Assembly: GCF_025989145.1 (NCBI RefSeq)
Contig: NZ_JAPDNQ010000002.1
Span: 310,001-374,000 of the forward strand
Length of the DNA: 64,000 nucleotides
Reading direction: 5' to 3'
Source: Microbacterium sp. SSM24
GTDB lineage: Bacteria; Actinomycetota; Actinomycetes; Actinomycetales; Microbacteriaceae
Of this stretch, positions 41,999 to 51,218 are shown piece after piece (position 1 is the stretch's first letter; each line of letters starts with the position of its first letter). Both the position numbers and the translations under genes were made by a program. A model generated the notes under the pieces. That model worked only from the letters and a program-made list of their open reading frames with translations, was not told the origin of the DNA and made no database searches.

Positions 41999-43159
41999 GT
42001 GCGCGTGATCACCCCGCTTCAGGCTCTTCCGCTCGACCAGCTGCGTCAGCGGTCGAGCACGAAGTGGCGCAAATTCGGGGACGACGTCCTGCCGCTGTTC
42101 GTCGCCGAGACGGACTACCCCCAGGCGCCCGCGATCCGCGAGGCACTGTCGCGCGCCGTCGCCTCCGGGGACACCGGATACACCCCGCCGGAGCCGGGCG
42201 TCGCCGACGCGTACGCCGGTTTCGCGGAGCGGCGATTCGGCTGGACCGTCGACCCTGGCCGCATCCGCACGACGTGCGATGTGATGATGGCCGTCGTCGA
42301 ACTGCTGCGCCGTGTGACCGCACCGGGAGATCGGGTCATCATCAACCCCCCGGTGTATCCGCCGTTCTTCGACGTCGTCCCCGAAGCGGGTGCGGTTGTC
42401 GAGAGCGTGCCGCTCGTCGACACCGGTGCCGGCTGGGAGCTCGACCTCGTGGGGATCGAGGCCGCGCTGGCGGCGGGAGCGCGGGCCGTACTGCTGTGCA
42501 ATCCGCACAATCCGACGGGCACCGTGCACTCTCGGGAGACCCTCGCCACCCTCGCCGACCTGGCCGAGCGATACGGCGCGACGGTCATCAGCGACGAGAT
42601 CCACGCGCCGCTGACCAACCTGGGGGCGACCTTCACCCCGTTCCTCGACGCCTCACCGGTCGCCGCGCGCGTGGGCTACGCCGTCGTCAGCGCGAGCAAG
42701 GCGTTCAATCTCGCCGGGCTCAAGTGCGCGCTCATGGTGACGGCTGACGATGCCACGTCGGCGCTCGTACGAGAGCTGCCCGACGAGATCGAGTGGCGCA
42801 CCGGCCTGTTCGGCGCGATCTCGGCGGTCGCGGCCTTCTCGCCGGAGAGCGACGCGTGGCTCGATGCCCAGCTCGCCGCGCTCGACGCGAACCGCCTGCT
42901 CCTCAGAGAGCTTCTCGGTGAGCACGTGCCCGGAGCGCGATATCGCGTGCCCGACGCGGGGTTCCTCGCGTGGGTCGATCTGACGTCGCTGGGATGGGGC
43001 GACGACCCCGCCGAGAAGATCCGGCGCGAGGCCCGAGTCGCCGTGCTCCAGGGGCCGTTCTTCGGGGTGGAGGGCAACGGGCATGTCCGCATCAACTTCG
43101 GCTGCTCGCCCGACGTTCTGACCGAGGCTGTCCGCAGGATCGGTAGCCTGGTCGGATGA
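41999..43159 (+). CDS. PLP-dependent aminotransferase/C-S lyase, MalY/PatB-like
   Basis: Members of this class I/II aminotransferase branch are cystathionine beta-lyases or other carbon-sulfur lyases. The 386-residue protein has STKWRKFGDDVLPLFVAETD, the MalY/PatB-type start. The cofactor-binding regions are VIINPPVYPPFF and CNPHNPTGTVHS. VISDEIHAPLT follows, and the PLP lysine is in SASKAFNLAGLKCALM. The exact substrate cannot be read from sequence. GTG 41999 lies 9 bases after GTTACT; GTG 42005 is possible. It is coupled to an MFS gene by ATGA. Its place just after suf raises a possible sulfur-supply role, which is weak. Confidence 0.87.
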   Translation: MRVITPLQALPLDQLRQRSSTKWRKFGDDVLPLFVAETDYPQAPAIREALSRAVASGDTGYTPPEPGVADAYAGFAERRFGWTVDPGRIRTTCDVMMAVVELLRRVTAPGDRVIINPPVYPPFFDVVPEAGAVVESVPLVDTGAGWELDLVGIEAALAAGARAVLLCNPHNPTGTVHSRETLATLADLAERYGATVISDEIHAPLTNLGATFTPFLDASPVAARVGYAVVSASKAFNLAGLKCALMVTADDATSALVRELPDEIEWRTGLFGAISAVAAFSPESDAWLDAQLAALDANRLLLRELLGEHVPGARYRVPDAGFLAWVDLTSLGWGDDPAEKIRREARVAVLQGPFFGVEGNGHVRINFGCSPDVLTEAVRRIGSLVG

Positions 43160-44532
43160 GCTCCGCACCCGTCGATTCCCCGGCGGGTGTCTGGCAGGCG
43201 AAGTACGTCTGGGTCACGGTCGGCGCGGTCGCGCTGATCTTCCTCGCGGCGATGCAGTCCCTTGCCGTCACGACGGTGATGCCGATCGTCAGCGCCGATC
43301 TCGACGGTGACGCCCTCTACGCAGTGGCCTTCGCGGGAACCCTCGCGACGAGCGTGATCGGAATGGTCGCGGTGGGCGCCTGGTGCGATCGCGGGGGAGT
43401 GCTCGCGCCGCTCACGACCGCCGTGGTGCTGTTCGTCATCGGACTCGTGGTCGCCGGACTCGCGCCGACCATGGAGTGGCTGGTGGTCGGCCGCCTCGTG
43501 CAGGGGCTCGGCACCGGCGGTCAGACCGTCGCCCTCTACGTGGTCGTCGCGCGGGTGTATCCCGCGAACCTCCACGGGCGGGTCTTCGCGGCGTTCTCGG
43601 CGGCGTGGGTCGTGCCCTCCCTCATCGGCCCCTTCCTTGCAGGCGCCGTCACCGAGTTCCTGCACTGGCGCTGGGTGTTCCTCGGCGTCGCCGTGCTCAC
43701 CGTGGCGGCGTTCGCGCTGGTGGTGCTCCGGCTGCACGGGCTTCCGCTGCACACCGATGATCCGGCGACGGGGCGCGTCGCACCGCGCCTCGCCTGCGCC
43801 GTGGCCGTCGCCGGCGGTGCGCTCGCGCTGAGTCTGGCGGGCAGTCTCGGTGCGTACGCGGGAGTCGTGGTCGCGGCATCCGTCGTCGTCATCGCCCTCG
43901 CGTCGAGGCCGCTCCTTCCGCGCGGCACACTGCGCGCCGTTCGGGGGCTCCCGAGTGTCGTGCTGATGAGGGGACTCATCGCAGGGTCGCTGTTCGGCGC
44001 GGAGATCTACGTGCCGTACCTGCTCATCGATCACTACGGGTTCTCGCCCACCTGGGCGGGGCTGGGCCTCACGACCGCGGCGATCGCGTGGGCTGCCGCC
44101 GCCGATGTGCAGGGGCGGTTCGGCGACCGCATGGGCAACGCCCGCATCACCGTGATCGGGACGAGCCTGCTGGTCGCAGCGACTGCGATCGCGGCGATCA
44201 CGGCAGCGCTCGCGCTGCACCCGGCGGTGCTCATCGCGGGGTGGTCGCTCGCCGGCGCCGGTATGGGACTGATGTACCCCCGGCTCACCGTGCTGACGCT
44301 CGCGTATTCGACTCCGCAGAACCAGGGGTTCAATTCGTCGGCCCTGTCGATCTCGGACTCGGTCGGTGCGGCGACGGCGATCGCGGCGATGGGACTGGTC
44401 TTCACGGCACTCGCGGGATCGGATGCCGCCTTCCCCGCCGTGTTCGCGATCGCTGCTGGTCTCGCCGCCCTGGCGCTCGTACCGGGCCTGCGGATGGGGC
44501 ACGCGCATGAGTCGCCGGCCCGCGCGGCATGA
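43156..44532 (+). CDS. Major facilitator superfamily transporter
   Basis: The 458-residue inner-membrane protein has about twelve to fourteen hydrophobic segments. It begins VWVTVGAVALIFLAAMQSLAV with VTTVMPIVSADL, typical of drug/proton antiporters. VGRLVQGLGTGGQTVALY matches motif C-like patterns in the group. The substrate is unknown; export of an amino acid, sulfur compound or drug is possible. It overlaps the PLP-enzyme gene by 4 bases, so the enzyme and exporter probably act on related compounds (inference). The siderophore operon starts 67 bases later behind its own operator. Confidence 0.88.
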   Translation: MSSAPVDSPAGVWQAKYVWVTVGAVALIFLAAMQSLAVTTVMPIVSADLDGDALYAVAFAGTLATSVIGMVAVGAWCDRGGVLAPLTTAVVLFVIGLVVAGLAPTMEWLVVGRLVQGLGTGGQTVALYVVVARVYPANLHGRVFAAFSAAWVVPSLIGPFLAGAVTEFLHWRWVFLGVAVLTVAAFALVVLRLHGLPLHTDDPATGRVAPRLACAVAVAGGALALSLAGSLGAYAGVVVAASVVVIALASRPLLPRGTLRAVRGLPSVVLMRGLIAGSLFGAEIYVPYLLIDHYGFSPTWAGLGLTTAAIAWAAAADVQGRFGDRMGNARITVIGTSLLVAATAIAAITAALALHPAVLIAGWSLAGAGMGLMYPRLTVLTLAYSTPQNQGFNSSALSISDSVGAATAIAAMGLVFTALAGSDAAFPAVFAIAAGLAALALVPGLRMGHAHESPARAA

Positions 44533-44578
44533 CGGAGTGATGACGTCGGGATGACGACGGGATTTGGGCAGCAGGGCA

Positions 44579-44596
44579 GGTAAGGCTAGCCTTACC
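44579..44596 (+). promoter_or_regulatory. DtxR/IdeR-type iron box
   Basis: GGTAAGGCTAGCCTTACC is a perfect 18-bp palindrome. It agrees at 16 of 19 positions with the DtxR/IdeR consensus TWAGGTWAGSCTWACCTWA. It overlaps the -10 TAGCCT (44586-44591), and the GTG at 44599 lies 8 bases downstream. Iron-bound repressor would block this promoter; the repressor gene is not in the window. Confidence 0.9.
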
Positions 44597-44598
44597 AT

Positions 44599-45543
44599 GT
44601 GAGTTCCTCGAGCGCCCTGGCCACACGCCCCGCGTACCGCCCGTACGCCGCGACCGTCGCCGACGTCCACCGGCTGTCGCCCCACTTCGTGCGGGTGACG
44701 TTCACCGGCGCGGACTTCGGTGTCTTCGGCACCGCCGGCCTCGACCAGCGCATCAAGCTCATCCTTCCGCTCGCGGACGGGACCGTCAGCGACATCGGCC
44801 AGCACGACGAGGCGATCATCGACGCGGGGGACTGGTACGCGATCTGGCGTGATCTGCCCGCCGCGACGCGCAGTCCGCTTCGCACCTATACGGTCCGCCG
44901 GGTCGACCCCTCCTCGCGTCGCCTCGTCGTGGATTTCGTCGTTCACCACGACGCCGGCCCTGCCGGAGCGTGGGCAGAGGCCGCGTCGGTCGGCCAGGAG
45001 ATCGTGATCGTCGGCCCCGACCAGCGCAGCGATGGATACCGGCTCGGTCTCGACTGGCATCCCGGAACGGCGAGGCGTGTGCTGCTCGCGGGAGATGAGA
45101 CCGCGGCCCCGGCGATCAGCGGCATCCTCGAGTCGCTGGACGACTCCTGCGAGGTCGACGCCTTCATCGAGGTGCCGACGGACGCCGATCGACTCACACT
45201 GGACCTTCCCTCATCCTTCCGTGTCACGTGGATTCCGCGCGAGTCGCGCGAGCACGGCTCCGCTCTCACCGAGGCCGTGTCGGCGTGGAGCGCGCGCTCC
45301 GGCGACGTCCTCGCGCGCGCCGCCGCTGCGCGGGTCCAGGAGCTGGCGGATGTCGACGTGGACGTCGATCTCCTGTGGGACAGCCCCGAAGACTCCGACG
45401 GCGAGTTCTACGCGTGGATGGCCGGCGAGTCCGCGATGGTCAAGGGCCTGCGCCGTCACCTCGTCCAGGGGTGCGGAGTCGACCGCAAACGCGTCGCGTT
45501 CATGGGGTACTGGCGCCTCGGGCAGTCCGAGCGACAGGAATGA
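44599..45543 (+). CDS. Siderophore-interacting protein (ferric reductase)
   Basis: SIP-family FAD proteins reduce ferric siderophores to release iron. The 314-residue protein has an FAD-binding barrel, with SPHFVRVTFTGADF and the flavin motif RTYTVRRVDP. The NAD(P)H-binding domain contains LLAGDETAAPAISGIL and ends GESAMVKGLRRHLV plus the family motif FMGYWRLG. The GTG at 44599 is leaderless under the iron box. It opens a five-gene operon with two permeases, an ATPase and a binding lipoprotein, linked by ATGA/GTGA overlaps. Confidence 0.94.
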   Translation: MSSSSALATRPAYRPYAATVADVHRLSPHFVRVTFTGADFGVFGTAGLDQRIKLILPLADGTVSDIGQHDEAIIDAGDWYAIWRDLPAATRSPLRTYTVRRVDPSSRRLVVDFVVHHDAGPAGAWAEAASVGQEIVIVGPDQRSDGYRLGLDWHPGTARRVLLAGDETAAPAISGILESLDDSCEVDAFIEVPTDADRLTLDLPSSFRVTWIPRESREHGSALTEAVSAWSARSGDVLARAAAARVQELADVDVDVDLLWDSPEDSDGEFYAWMAGESAMVKGLRRHLVQGCGVDRKRVAFMGYWRLGQSERQE

Positions 45544-46550
45544 GCACTGCTCGCGATCGGCGCGGGCTGCTCTTCCTGATCCTCGCCATCGCCCTGCTCG
45601 CCGGGATGGTGGTCGTCAGCCTCATGGTCGGAGCGCGCGCGGTGCCGCCATGGGTGGTGATCGAGGCATTCCTCCGCCCCGACCCCGACTCGGCCGACCA
45701 CGTGGTGATCCTGAGCCAGCGGGTGCCGCGCACGGTGATCGGCATCCTCGCCGGCGCCGCACTCGCCTTGGCGGGCACGCTCATGCAGGGTCTCACGCGC
45801 AATCCGCTGGCGGATCCCGGTCTTCTCGGCATCAACGCGGGCGCCGCGGTGGCGGTTCTCGGCGCGATCACCATCCTGGGCGTCACGTCGCCGTCCGGAT
45901 TCGTCTGGTTCGCGTTCGTGGGCGCCGCCGTCGCCGCGGTCCTCGTCGCGCTGATCGGCTCCCGCGGCCCCGACGGCTCGAGCCCCGCGAAGCTCGCGCT
46001 CACCGGTGCGGCTGTGACCGCCGGGCTCACGGCCGTGAGCACTCTCATCCTCACGACGTCGATCACCGCGTTCGACGTCTTCCGGTACTGGCAGGTCGGC
46101 GGCCTGACGGCGCGTGGCCTCGACACGGTCGCCGTCGTCGCGGTGCCGATCCTCGTCGGCGCGATCATCGCGTTCACGTCCGCGCGCGGGTTGGACCTCC
46201 TGGCGCTCGGAGACGACACCGCCACCGGGCTCGGCCACAGCGTGGCGCGCACGCGTGCGCTCGGCATCGTGGCGACGGTCCTGCTGTGCGGCGGCGCCAC
46301 CTCGATCGCGGGGCCGATCGTGTTCGTCGGACTTCTCGTGCCGCACGCCCTGCGTGCTCTCGTCGGCGGTGACTACCGCTGGCTCCTCGCGATCGGCGCC
46401 CCGGCCGGAGCGATCGTGCTGCTGGCGGCCGATGTGATCGGTCGCGTGATCGCGCTCCCGGGCGAGGTGCAGGCGGGACTCGTCGTCGCCTTCGTCGGTG
46501 CTCCCGTGCTCATCGCGATCGTCCTCAGACCTGGGCGGGTGACGCTATGA
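45540..46550 (+). CDS. Iron-siderophore ABC transporter permease, FecCD family (1)
   Basis: The 336-residue permease has nine or ten membrane segments. It has VPRTVIGILAGAALALAGTL, the FecCD hallmark start, with LTRNPLADPGLLGINAGAA. The late coupling region is GPIVFVGLLVPHALRALVG. ATG 45540 overlaps the reductase stop as ATGA, and the next permease overlaps its own stop. The two permeases probably form a heterodimer, as in FepD/FepG. Confidence 0.95.
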   Translation: MSTARDRRGLLFLILAIALLAGMVVVSLMVGARAVPPWVVIEAFLRPDPDSADHVVILSQRVPRTVIGILAGAALALAGTLMQGLTRNPLADPGLLGINAGAAVAVLGAITILGVTSPSGFVWFAFVGAAVAAVLVALIGSRGPDGSSPAKLALTGAAVTAGLTAVSTLILTTSITAFDVFRYWQVGGLTARGLDTVAVVAVPILVGAIIAFTSARGLDLLALGDDTATGLGHSVARTRALGIVATVLLCGGATSIAGPIVFVGLLVPHALRALVGGDYRWLLAIGAPAGAIVLLAADVIGRVIALPGEVQAGLVVAFVGAPVLIAIVLRPGRVTL

Positions 46551-47566
46551 CCTCGCCGGTGCTCGAGATCCGCGCACGTGCGCGACGGCGCCGCACCCTC
46601 GTGGTCGGCGGCGTGCTGCTGGCCGTCGCGATCCTGGCGATCGTGTCGCTGTCGATGGGCGACTATCCCATCTCGCCGGCGGACGTCTGGATCACGCTCT
46701 GGGGCGGGGGTGATCGCCCCCAGTCGTTCGTCGTCTTCCAGGTGCGACTGCCCCGACTGGCGATGGCGGTGCTCGTCGGCGCTGCTCTCGGCGCCGCGGG
46801 TGGTCTGCTGCAGTCCCTCCTGCGCAACCCGCTGGCCAGCCCCGATCTGCTGGGCATCAGCGGGGGCGCCGGCGCAGCGGCCGTCTTCGCGCTGCTGACG
46901 CTCGGGCTCGGGGGGCCGCTCCTGGCGGCCGCGGCGTTCATCGGCGGTATCGTCGTCGCGGCATTCCTGCTGCTGGCCGGCCGGCACCGTTCCGACGGCG
47001 GCTATCGACTGATCCTCGCCGGCGTCGGGGTCTCCTTCCTGTGCATCTCGATCACCGGCTACCTCATGGTGCGCGCAAAGGTCGAGCTCGCCCAGGCAGC
47101 GCTCATCTGGCTGACCGGAAGCCTCGCATCGACGCCGTGGTGGAATGTCGCCACCGTCGCCGTCGTGGTCGTCTTCGCCGCGCCAGCGGTCGTGGCGTGC
47201 TCACGCTGGCTGCCGCTGACCCAGATGGGCGCCGCCACCGCTGCATCTCTCGGCGTGCGCAGCGCGACGGTGCGCACCGTGACGGTGTTCACCGCGGTGC
47301 TCCTCACGGCCGTCACGTGCGCGTTCGTCGGGCCGATCTCCTTCATCGCGCTGTGCGCACCGGCCATCGCCCGCCCCCTCCTCGGCCACGGCGCCATCGG
47401 CATCGGGACCAGCGCGGCCGTCGGTGCGGCGCTCCTCACGGCGGCAGACCTCGTGGCACAGTTCGCCATTCCCGGAATGTCGGTGCCCGTGGGCGTCGTG
47501 ACCGGTGCGATCGGCGCGGTCTTCCTGCTGTGGCTCCTGGCCACGTCGAAAGGACGGAACCTGTGA
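46547..47566 (+). CDS. Iron-siderophore ABC transporter permease, FecCD family (2)
   Basis: The 339-residue second permease carries VRLPRLAMAVLVGAALGAAG and LLRNPLASPDLLGISGGAGA, and late FVGPISFIALCAPAIARPLL. About ten membrane segments are expected. It starts in an ATGA overlap with permease 1, and its stop overlaps the ATPase start as GTGA. Near-parallel architecture to the first gene suggests an old duplication, as in other siderophore systems. Confidence 0.95.
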   Translation: MTSPVLEIRARARRRRTLVVGGVLLAVAILAIVSLSMGDYPISPADVWITLWGGGDRPQSFVVFQVRLPRLAMAVLVGAALGAAGGLLQSLLRNPLASPDLLGISGGAGAAAVFALLTLGLGGPLLAAAAFIGGIVVAAFLLLAGRHRSDGGYRLILAGVGVSFLCISITGYLMVRAKVELAQAALIWLTGSLASTPWWNVATVAVVVVFAAPAVVACSRWLPLTQMGAATAASLGVRSATVRTVTVFTAVLLTAVTCAFVGPISFIALCAPAIARPLLGHGAIGIGTSAAVGAALLTAADLVAQFAIPGMSVPVGVVTGAIGAVFLLWLLATSKGRNL

Positions 47567-48384
47567 CTCCCGCCTCCGCGCCGCGGCTGAGCGCCCGCGC
47601 TCTCTCAGCCGGCTACCCCGGGCGCACCGTCATCGAGGGACTCGACCTCGACATCGCTCCCGGTCGCATCACGATGATCATCGGCGCCAACGCGTGCGGC
47701 AAGTCCACGCTGCTGAGCGTCCTCGCTCGCGTCAACGCACCGCTGGCGGGAGCAGTGGAGCTCGACGGCGCCGATGTGTCCACGCTGTCGCGCCGCCGCT
47801 TCGCGCAGAGCGTGGGACTGCTGCCGCAGCATCCGACCTCGCCCGACGGGCTGACGGTCGCCGAGCTCGTCTCGCGCGGACGGCACCCGCACCGCGGGGT
47901 GTTCCAGCGATGGAGCGCCGCAGACACCGCGCGCGTGGATGACGCGATGGCGCGCACCGGCGTCGCCGCGCTGGCCGACCGCCCGATCGGCGACCTCTCG
48001 GGCGGGCAGCGTCAGCGCGTCTGGATCGCGATGGCGCTCGCCCAGGAGCCTCGCGTGCTTCTCCTGGACGAGCCGACCACGTTCCTCGACCTCAGCCATC
48101 AGATCGAGGTCCTCGATCTGCTGCGCGACCTCAACCGCAGCGACGGCACGACCATCGTCGTGGTGCTCCACGAGCTCAACCTCGCGGCACGCTATGCCGA
48201 TGAGCTCGTCGTGATGAGCGGTGGCCGCGTGGTCGCCCACGGCGCCCCCACCGACGTTCTCACCCGTGAAGTGGTCTCGCAGGCGTTCGACCTCGACGCC
48301 CTCGTGATCCCTGACCCGCTGACCGCCACGCCCCTCGTCATCCCGATCCCCGGCGGCGCGCACGCTGCCGCGGACGAGGTGTGA
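47563..48384 (+). CDS. Iron-siderophore ABC transporter ATP-binding protein
   Basis: The 273-residue ATPase has Walker A IIGANACGKSTLLSV, with Ala-Cys in place of the usual Gly-Ser or Gly-Ala pair before Gly-Lys. It has signature LSGGQRQRVWIAMALA, Walker B VLLLDEPTTFLDLSHQ and H-loop VVLHELNLAARY. These match FepC/FhuC-type proteins. The GTG at 47563 overlaps the permease stop. The lipoprotein gene starts 20 bases after its stop. Confidence 0.94.
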   Translation: MTPASAPRLSARALSAGYPGRTVIEGLDLDIAPGRITMIIGANACGKSTLLSVLARVNAPLAGAVELDGADVSTLSRRRFAQSVGLLPQHPTSPDGLTVAELVSRGRHPHRGVFQRWSAADTARVDDAMARTGVAALADRPIGDLSGGQRQRVWIAMALAQEPRVLLLDEPTTFLDLSHQIEVLDLLRDLNRSDGTTIVVVLHELNLAARYADELVVMSGGRVVAHGAPTDVLTREVVSQAFDLDALVIPDPLTATPLVIPIPGGAHAAADEV

Positions 48385-48404
48385 CTCCACCGAAAGGAAA
48401 CAGC

Positions 48405-49439
48405 ATGACCCTCCGAACCTCACGTCTGGCCACCCTGGCGGCTCTCACCGTCGCCGGCGGCCTCGTGCTCTCCGGCTGCGCAGGCTCCGCGGAGCCCGGC
48501 TCCTCCGCGTCTGCGCCTGCCGGGTCTGCGGACGCCTTCCCCGTCACCTTCGAGCACATGTACGGCGAGACGGTCATCGAAGAAGCGCCCGAGCGTGTCG
48601 CGACGTGGGGATGGGGTGCCACCGACGCGGTGCTGGCACTCGGCGTCGTTCCGGTCGCGATCCCGTCGTCCGAGTACGGCGGCGGGGACAACCGCATCAC
48701 CCCGTGGGTCGAGGACGCCCTCGCAGATCTGGGCGCCGACGACCCCATCCTGCTGGACAACTCGGCCTTCGAGCTGTCGGTCGAGGAGCTCCTCGCCGCC
48801 GACCCCGATGTGCTGGTCGCCTCGTACTCCGGCCTCACGCAGGAGGAGTACGACGCCGTGACGGCCGCGGGTATCCCGGTCGTCGCGCCCGAGGAGGCGC
48901 TCTGGTCCACGCCGTGGCGCGACGTCATCAGCGACACCGGCCGCGCGCTCGGGCTCGAGACGGAAGCGGAGGGGATCCTCGACGAGCTCGATCAGCAGAT
49001 CGCGGACGCCGCAGCCGAGAACCCGGACTTCGAGGGAACCACGATCGCCTACGCGGACGATGACGTGGACACGTTCTACCTCTACCTGCCCGCGGACCCG
49101 CGCGTCGAGATCCTCGAGGACCTCGGCTTCGTGAGCGCCCCCGCCGTGACCGAACTCGACAACGGCGAGTCCACGTTCTACACGACCGTCAGCAGCGAGA
49201 ACCTCGATCAGGTCATCGCCGACGTGCTTTTCACCCAGGCCGAGACGCAGGAGGACCTCGATGCGTTCCTGGCGTCCGACCGCGGCCAGCTGATCCCTGC
49301 GGTCGCTGCCGGCGCAGTCGCGCCGATCGTCGGCGAAGAGAACGTCGCCGCCGTCTCGCCGACGGCGCTGACGCTGCCGTGGCTGCTGCCGGAGATGGTG
49401 AAGCAGCTCGCTGCCGCCACCGCGACCGCTCAGGGCTGA
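48405..49439 (+). CDS. Iron-siderophore binding lipoprotein
   Basis: The 344-residue substrate-binding protein has a lipoprotein signal with lipobox LVLSGC, so it is anchored outside the membrane. It is a class III (FepB/FhuD-like) binding protein: ERVATWGWGATDAVLALGVV, then VEELLAADPDVLVAS and IPVVAPEEALWSTPWRDV. Siderophore type cannot be told. ATG 48405 has AAAGGAAA 6 bases upstream; an earlier in-frame GTG would destroy the signal peptide. It ends the operon at a strong terminator. Confidence 0.94.
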   Translation: MTLRTSRLATLAALTVAGGLVLSGCAGSAEPGSSASAPAGSADAFPVTFEHMYGETVIEEAPERVATWGWGATDAVLALGVVPVAIPSSEYGGGDNRITPWVEDALADLGADDPILLDNSAFELSVEELLAADPDVLVASYSGLTQEEYDAVTAAGIPVVAPEEALWSTPWRDVISDTGRALGLETEAEGILDELDQQIADAAAENPDFEGTTIAYADDDVDTFYLYLPADPRVEILEDLGFVSAPAVTELDNGESTFYTTVSSENLDQVIADVLFTQAETQEDLDAFLASDRGQLIPAVAAGAVAPIVGEENVAAVSPTALTLPWLLPEMVKQLAAATATAQG

Positions 49440-49456
49440 TCACCTGACACCCGCGA

Positions 49457-49482
49457 GGGCCCCGGCCGCCCGGCCGGGGCCC
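49457..49482 (+). terminator. Siderophore operon terminator
   Basis: GGGCCCCGGCCG (49457-49468) pairs perfectly with CGGCCGGGGCCC (49471-49482), 17 bases after the lipoprotein stop. It separates the operon from the ABC-F gene. Confidence 0.85.
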
Positions 49483-49526
49483 CCGTTCGTCGCGGAGGGC
49501 TCGACTCGCGCACCCCCGAGGCGACC

Positions 49527-49532
49527 TATACT
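49527..49532 (+). promoter_or_regulatory. ABC-F gene promoter -10 (TATACT)
   Basis: TATACT lies 56 bases before the start of the ABC-F gene. The expected leader holds a small hairpin, GGCCG-TT-CGGCC (49541-49552). Structured leaders are common for ABC-F genes that respond to stalled ribosomes, but no leader peptide was identified. Confidence 0.6.
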
Positions 49533-49588
49533 GGGAGGCTGGCCGTTCGGCCACCTCACCCATCCACCGAAGGAACGGACGTTTCGCT

Positions 49589-51187
49589 GTGCTCGCCGTG
49601 CACGACCTCGAGATCCGCGTGGGCGCCCGCGTCCTCATGTCCGACGTGTCGTTCCGCGTTTCCGCGGGCGACAAGATCGGACTCGTGGGCCGCAACGGTG
49701 CCGGCAAGACGACGCTGACCAAGGTTCTCGCCGGCGACCTCATCCCCGCCGACGGCAAGGTCGAGCGCACCGGCGAACTGGGCTACCTTCCGCAGGACCC
49801 CCGCTCGGGCGACCCGTCGATGCTGGCGCGCACGCGCATCCTCGACGCGCGCGGTCTCGGGACTCTGGCGATCGAGATGCATGACGCGGCTCTGGCGATG
49901 GGTGACGACGACGAGAAGGTCGCCAACAAGGCGATGAAGCGCTACGCGCACCTCACGGAGCGTTTCGAGGCGCTCGGCGGGTACACCGCCGAGGCGGAGG
50001 CTGCGACGATCTCGCACAATCTGTCGCTGCCCGACCGTCTGCTCGACCAGCCGTTGAGCACGCTCTCGGGCGGTCAGCGCCGGCGCATCGAGCTCGCCCG
50101 CATCCTCTTCTCGAACGCCGACTCGATGATCCTCGATGAGCCCACCAACCACCTCGACGCCGACAGCGTGGTGTGGCTGCGCGAATTCCTCAAGAACTAT
50201 CGCGGCGGCCTCATCGTGATCAGTCACGACGTCGAGCTCGTCGGTGAGACGGTCAACCGCGTGTTCTACCTCGACGCGAACCGCCAGGTCATCGACACCT
50301 ACAACATGAACTGGAAGAACTACCTGCGTCAGCGGGTGGCCGACGAGGAGCGCCGCAAGAAGGAGCGCGTCAACGTCGAGAAGAAGGCCACCCAGCTGCA
50401 GATGCAGGCTGCCCGCTTCGGTGCGAAGGCCTCCAAGGCCGCCGCCGCGCACCAGATGGTCGCGCGCGCCGAGAAGATGTTGTCCGGCCTCGACGACGTG
50501 CGCCAGGAGGAGCGCGTGGCGAAGCTGCGGTTCCCCAAGCCGTCACCCTGCGGCAAGACGCCGCTCATGGCCTCTGGTCTGTCGAAGTCGTACGGGTCGC
50601 TGGAGATCTTCACGGACGTCGACCTCGCGATCGACCGGGGATCGAAGGTCGTGATCCTCGGTTTCAACGGCGCGGGCAAGACCACGCTGCTGCGGATCCT
50701 GGCCGGTGTGGACCAGCCCGACACCGGAAGGCTCGAGCCCGGCCACGGACTGAAGATCGGGTACTACGCGCAGGAGCACGAGAACCTCGACGTGAACCGC
50801 TCGGTGCTCGAGAACATGATGTCGGCAGCCCCCGACATCACGGCGACCGATGCGCGCAAGGTGCTCGGCTCGTTCCTCTTCACCGGCGACGACGTGCTCA
50901 AGCCGGCGGGGGTGCTCTCCGGAGGCGAGAAGACGCGACTCTCGCTCGCGACGCTCGTGGTCTCGAGCGCGAACATGCTGCTGCTCGATGAGCCGACGAA
51001 CAACCTCGATCCCGCCTCGCGCGAAGAGATCCTGGGGGCCCTCTCGCACTACGAGGGCGCGGTCGTGCTCGTGTCGCACGACGAGGGCGCGGTGGAGGCG
51101 CTCAACCCCGAGCGCGTGCTCATCCTGCCCGACGGCGTCGAAGACATCTGGGGCCGCGACTACGCGGATCTCGTCACGCTCGCGTGA
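49589..51187 (+). CDS. ABC-F family ATPase (ribosome-associated)
   Basis: ABC-F proteins have two ATPase domains and no membrane part and act on ribosomes. Some help translation; others protect against antibiotics. The 532-residue protein has Walker A GRNGAGKTTLTKVL and GFNGAGKTTLLRIL, signatures LSGGQRRRIELA and LSGGEKTRLSLA, and Walker B ILDEPTNHLDAD and LLDEPTNNLDPA. The linker (about residues 240-310) is basic and helical with RRKKERVNVEKKATQLQMQ. It resembles the mycobacterial Rv1473-type rather than EttA. Antibiotic resistance is possible but not shown. Start GTG 49589. Confidence 0.9.
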   Translation: MLAVHDLEIRVGARVLMSDVSFRVSAGDKIGLVGRNGAGKTTLTKVLAGDLIPADGKVERTGELGYLPQDPRSGDPSMLARTRILDARGLGTLAIEMHDAALAMGDDDEKVANKAMKRYAHLTERFEALGGYTAEAEAATISHNLSLPDRLLDQPLSTLSGGQRRRIELARILFSNADSMILDEPTNHLDADSVVWLREFLKNYRGGLIVISHDVELVGETVNRVFYLDANRQVIDTYNMNWKNYLRQRVADEERRKKERVNVEKKATQLQMQAARFGAKASKAAAAHQMVARAEKMLSGLDDVRQEERVAKLRFPKPSPCGKTPLMASGLSKSYGSLEIFTDVDLAIDRGSKVVILGFNGAGKTTLLRILAGVDQPDTGRLEPGHGLKIGYYAQEHENLDVNRSVLENMMSAAPDITATDARKVLGSFLFTGDDVLKPAGVLSGGEKTRLSLATLVVSSANMLLLDEPTNNLDPASREEILGALSHYEGAVVLVSHDEGAVEALNPERVLILPDGVEDIWGRDYADLVTLA

Positions 51188-51218
51188 CGAGATCTCCCGG
51201 TGGTTGAGTAGCAGCGGC

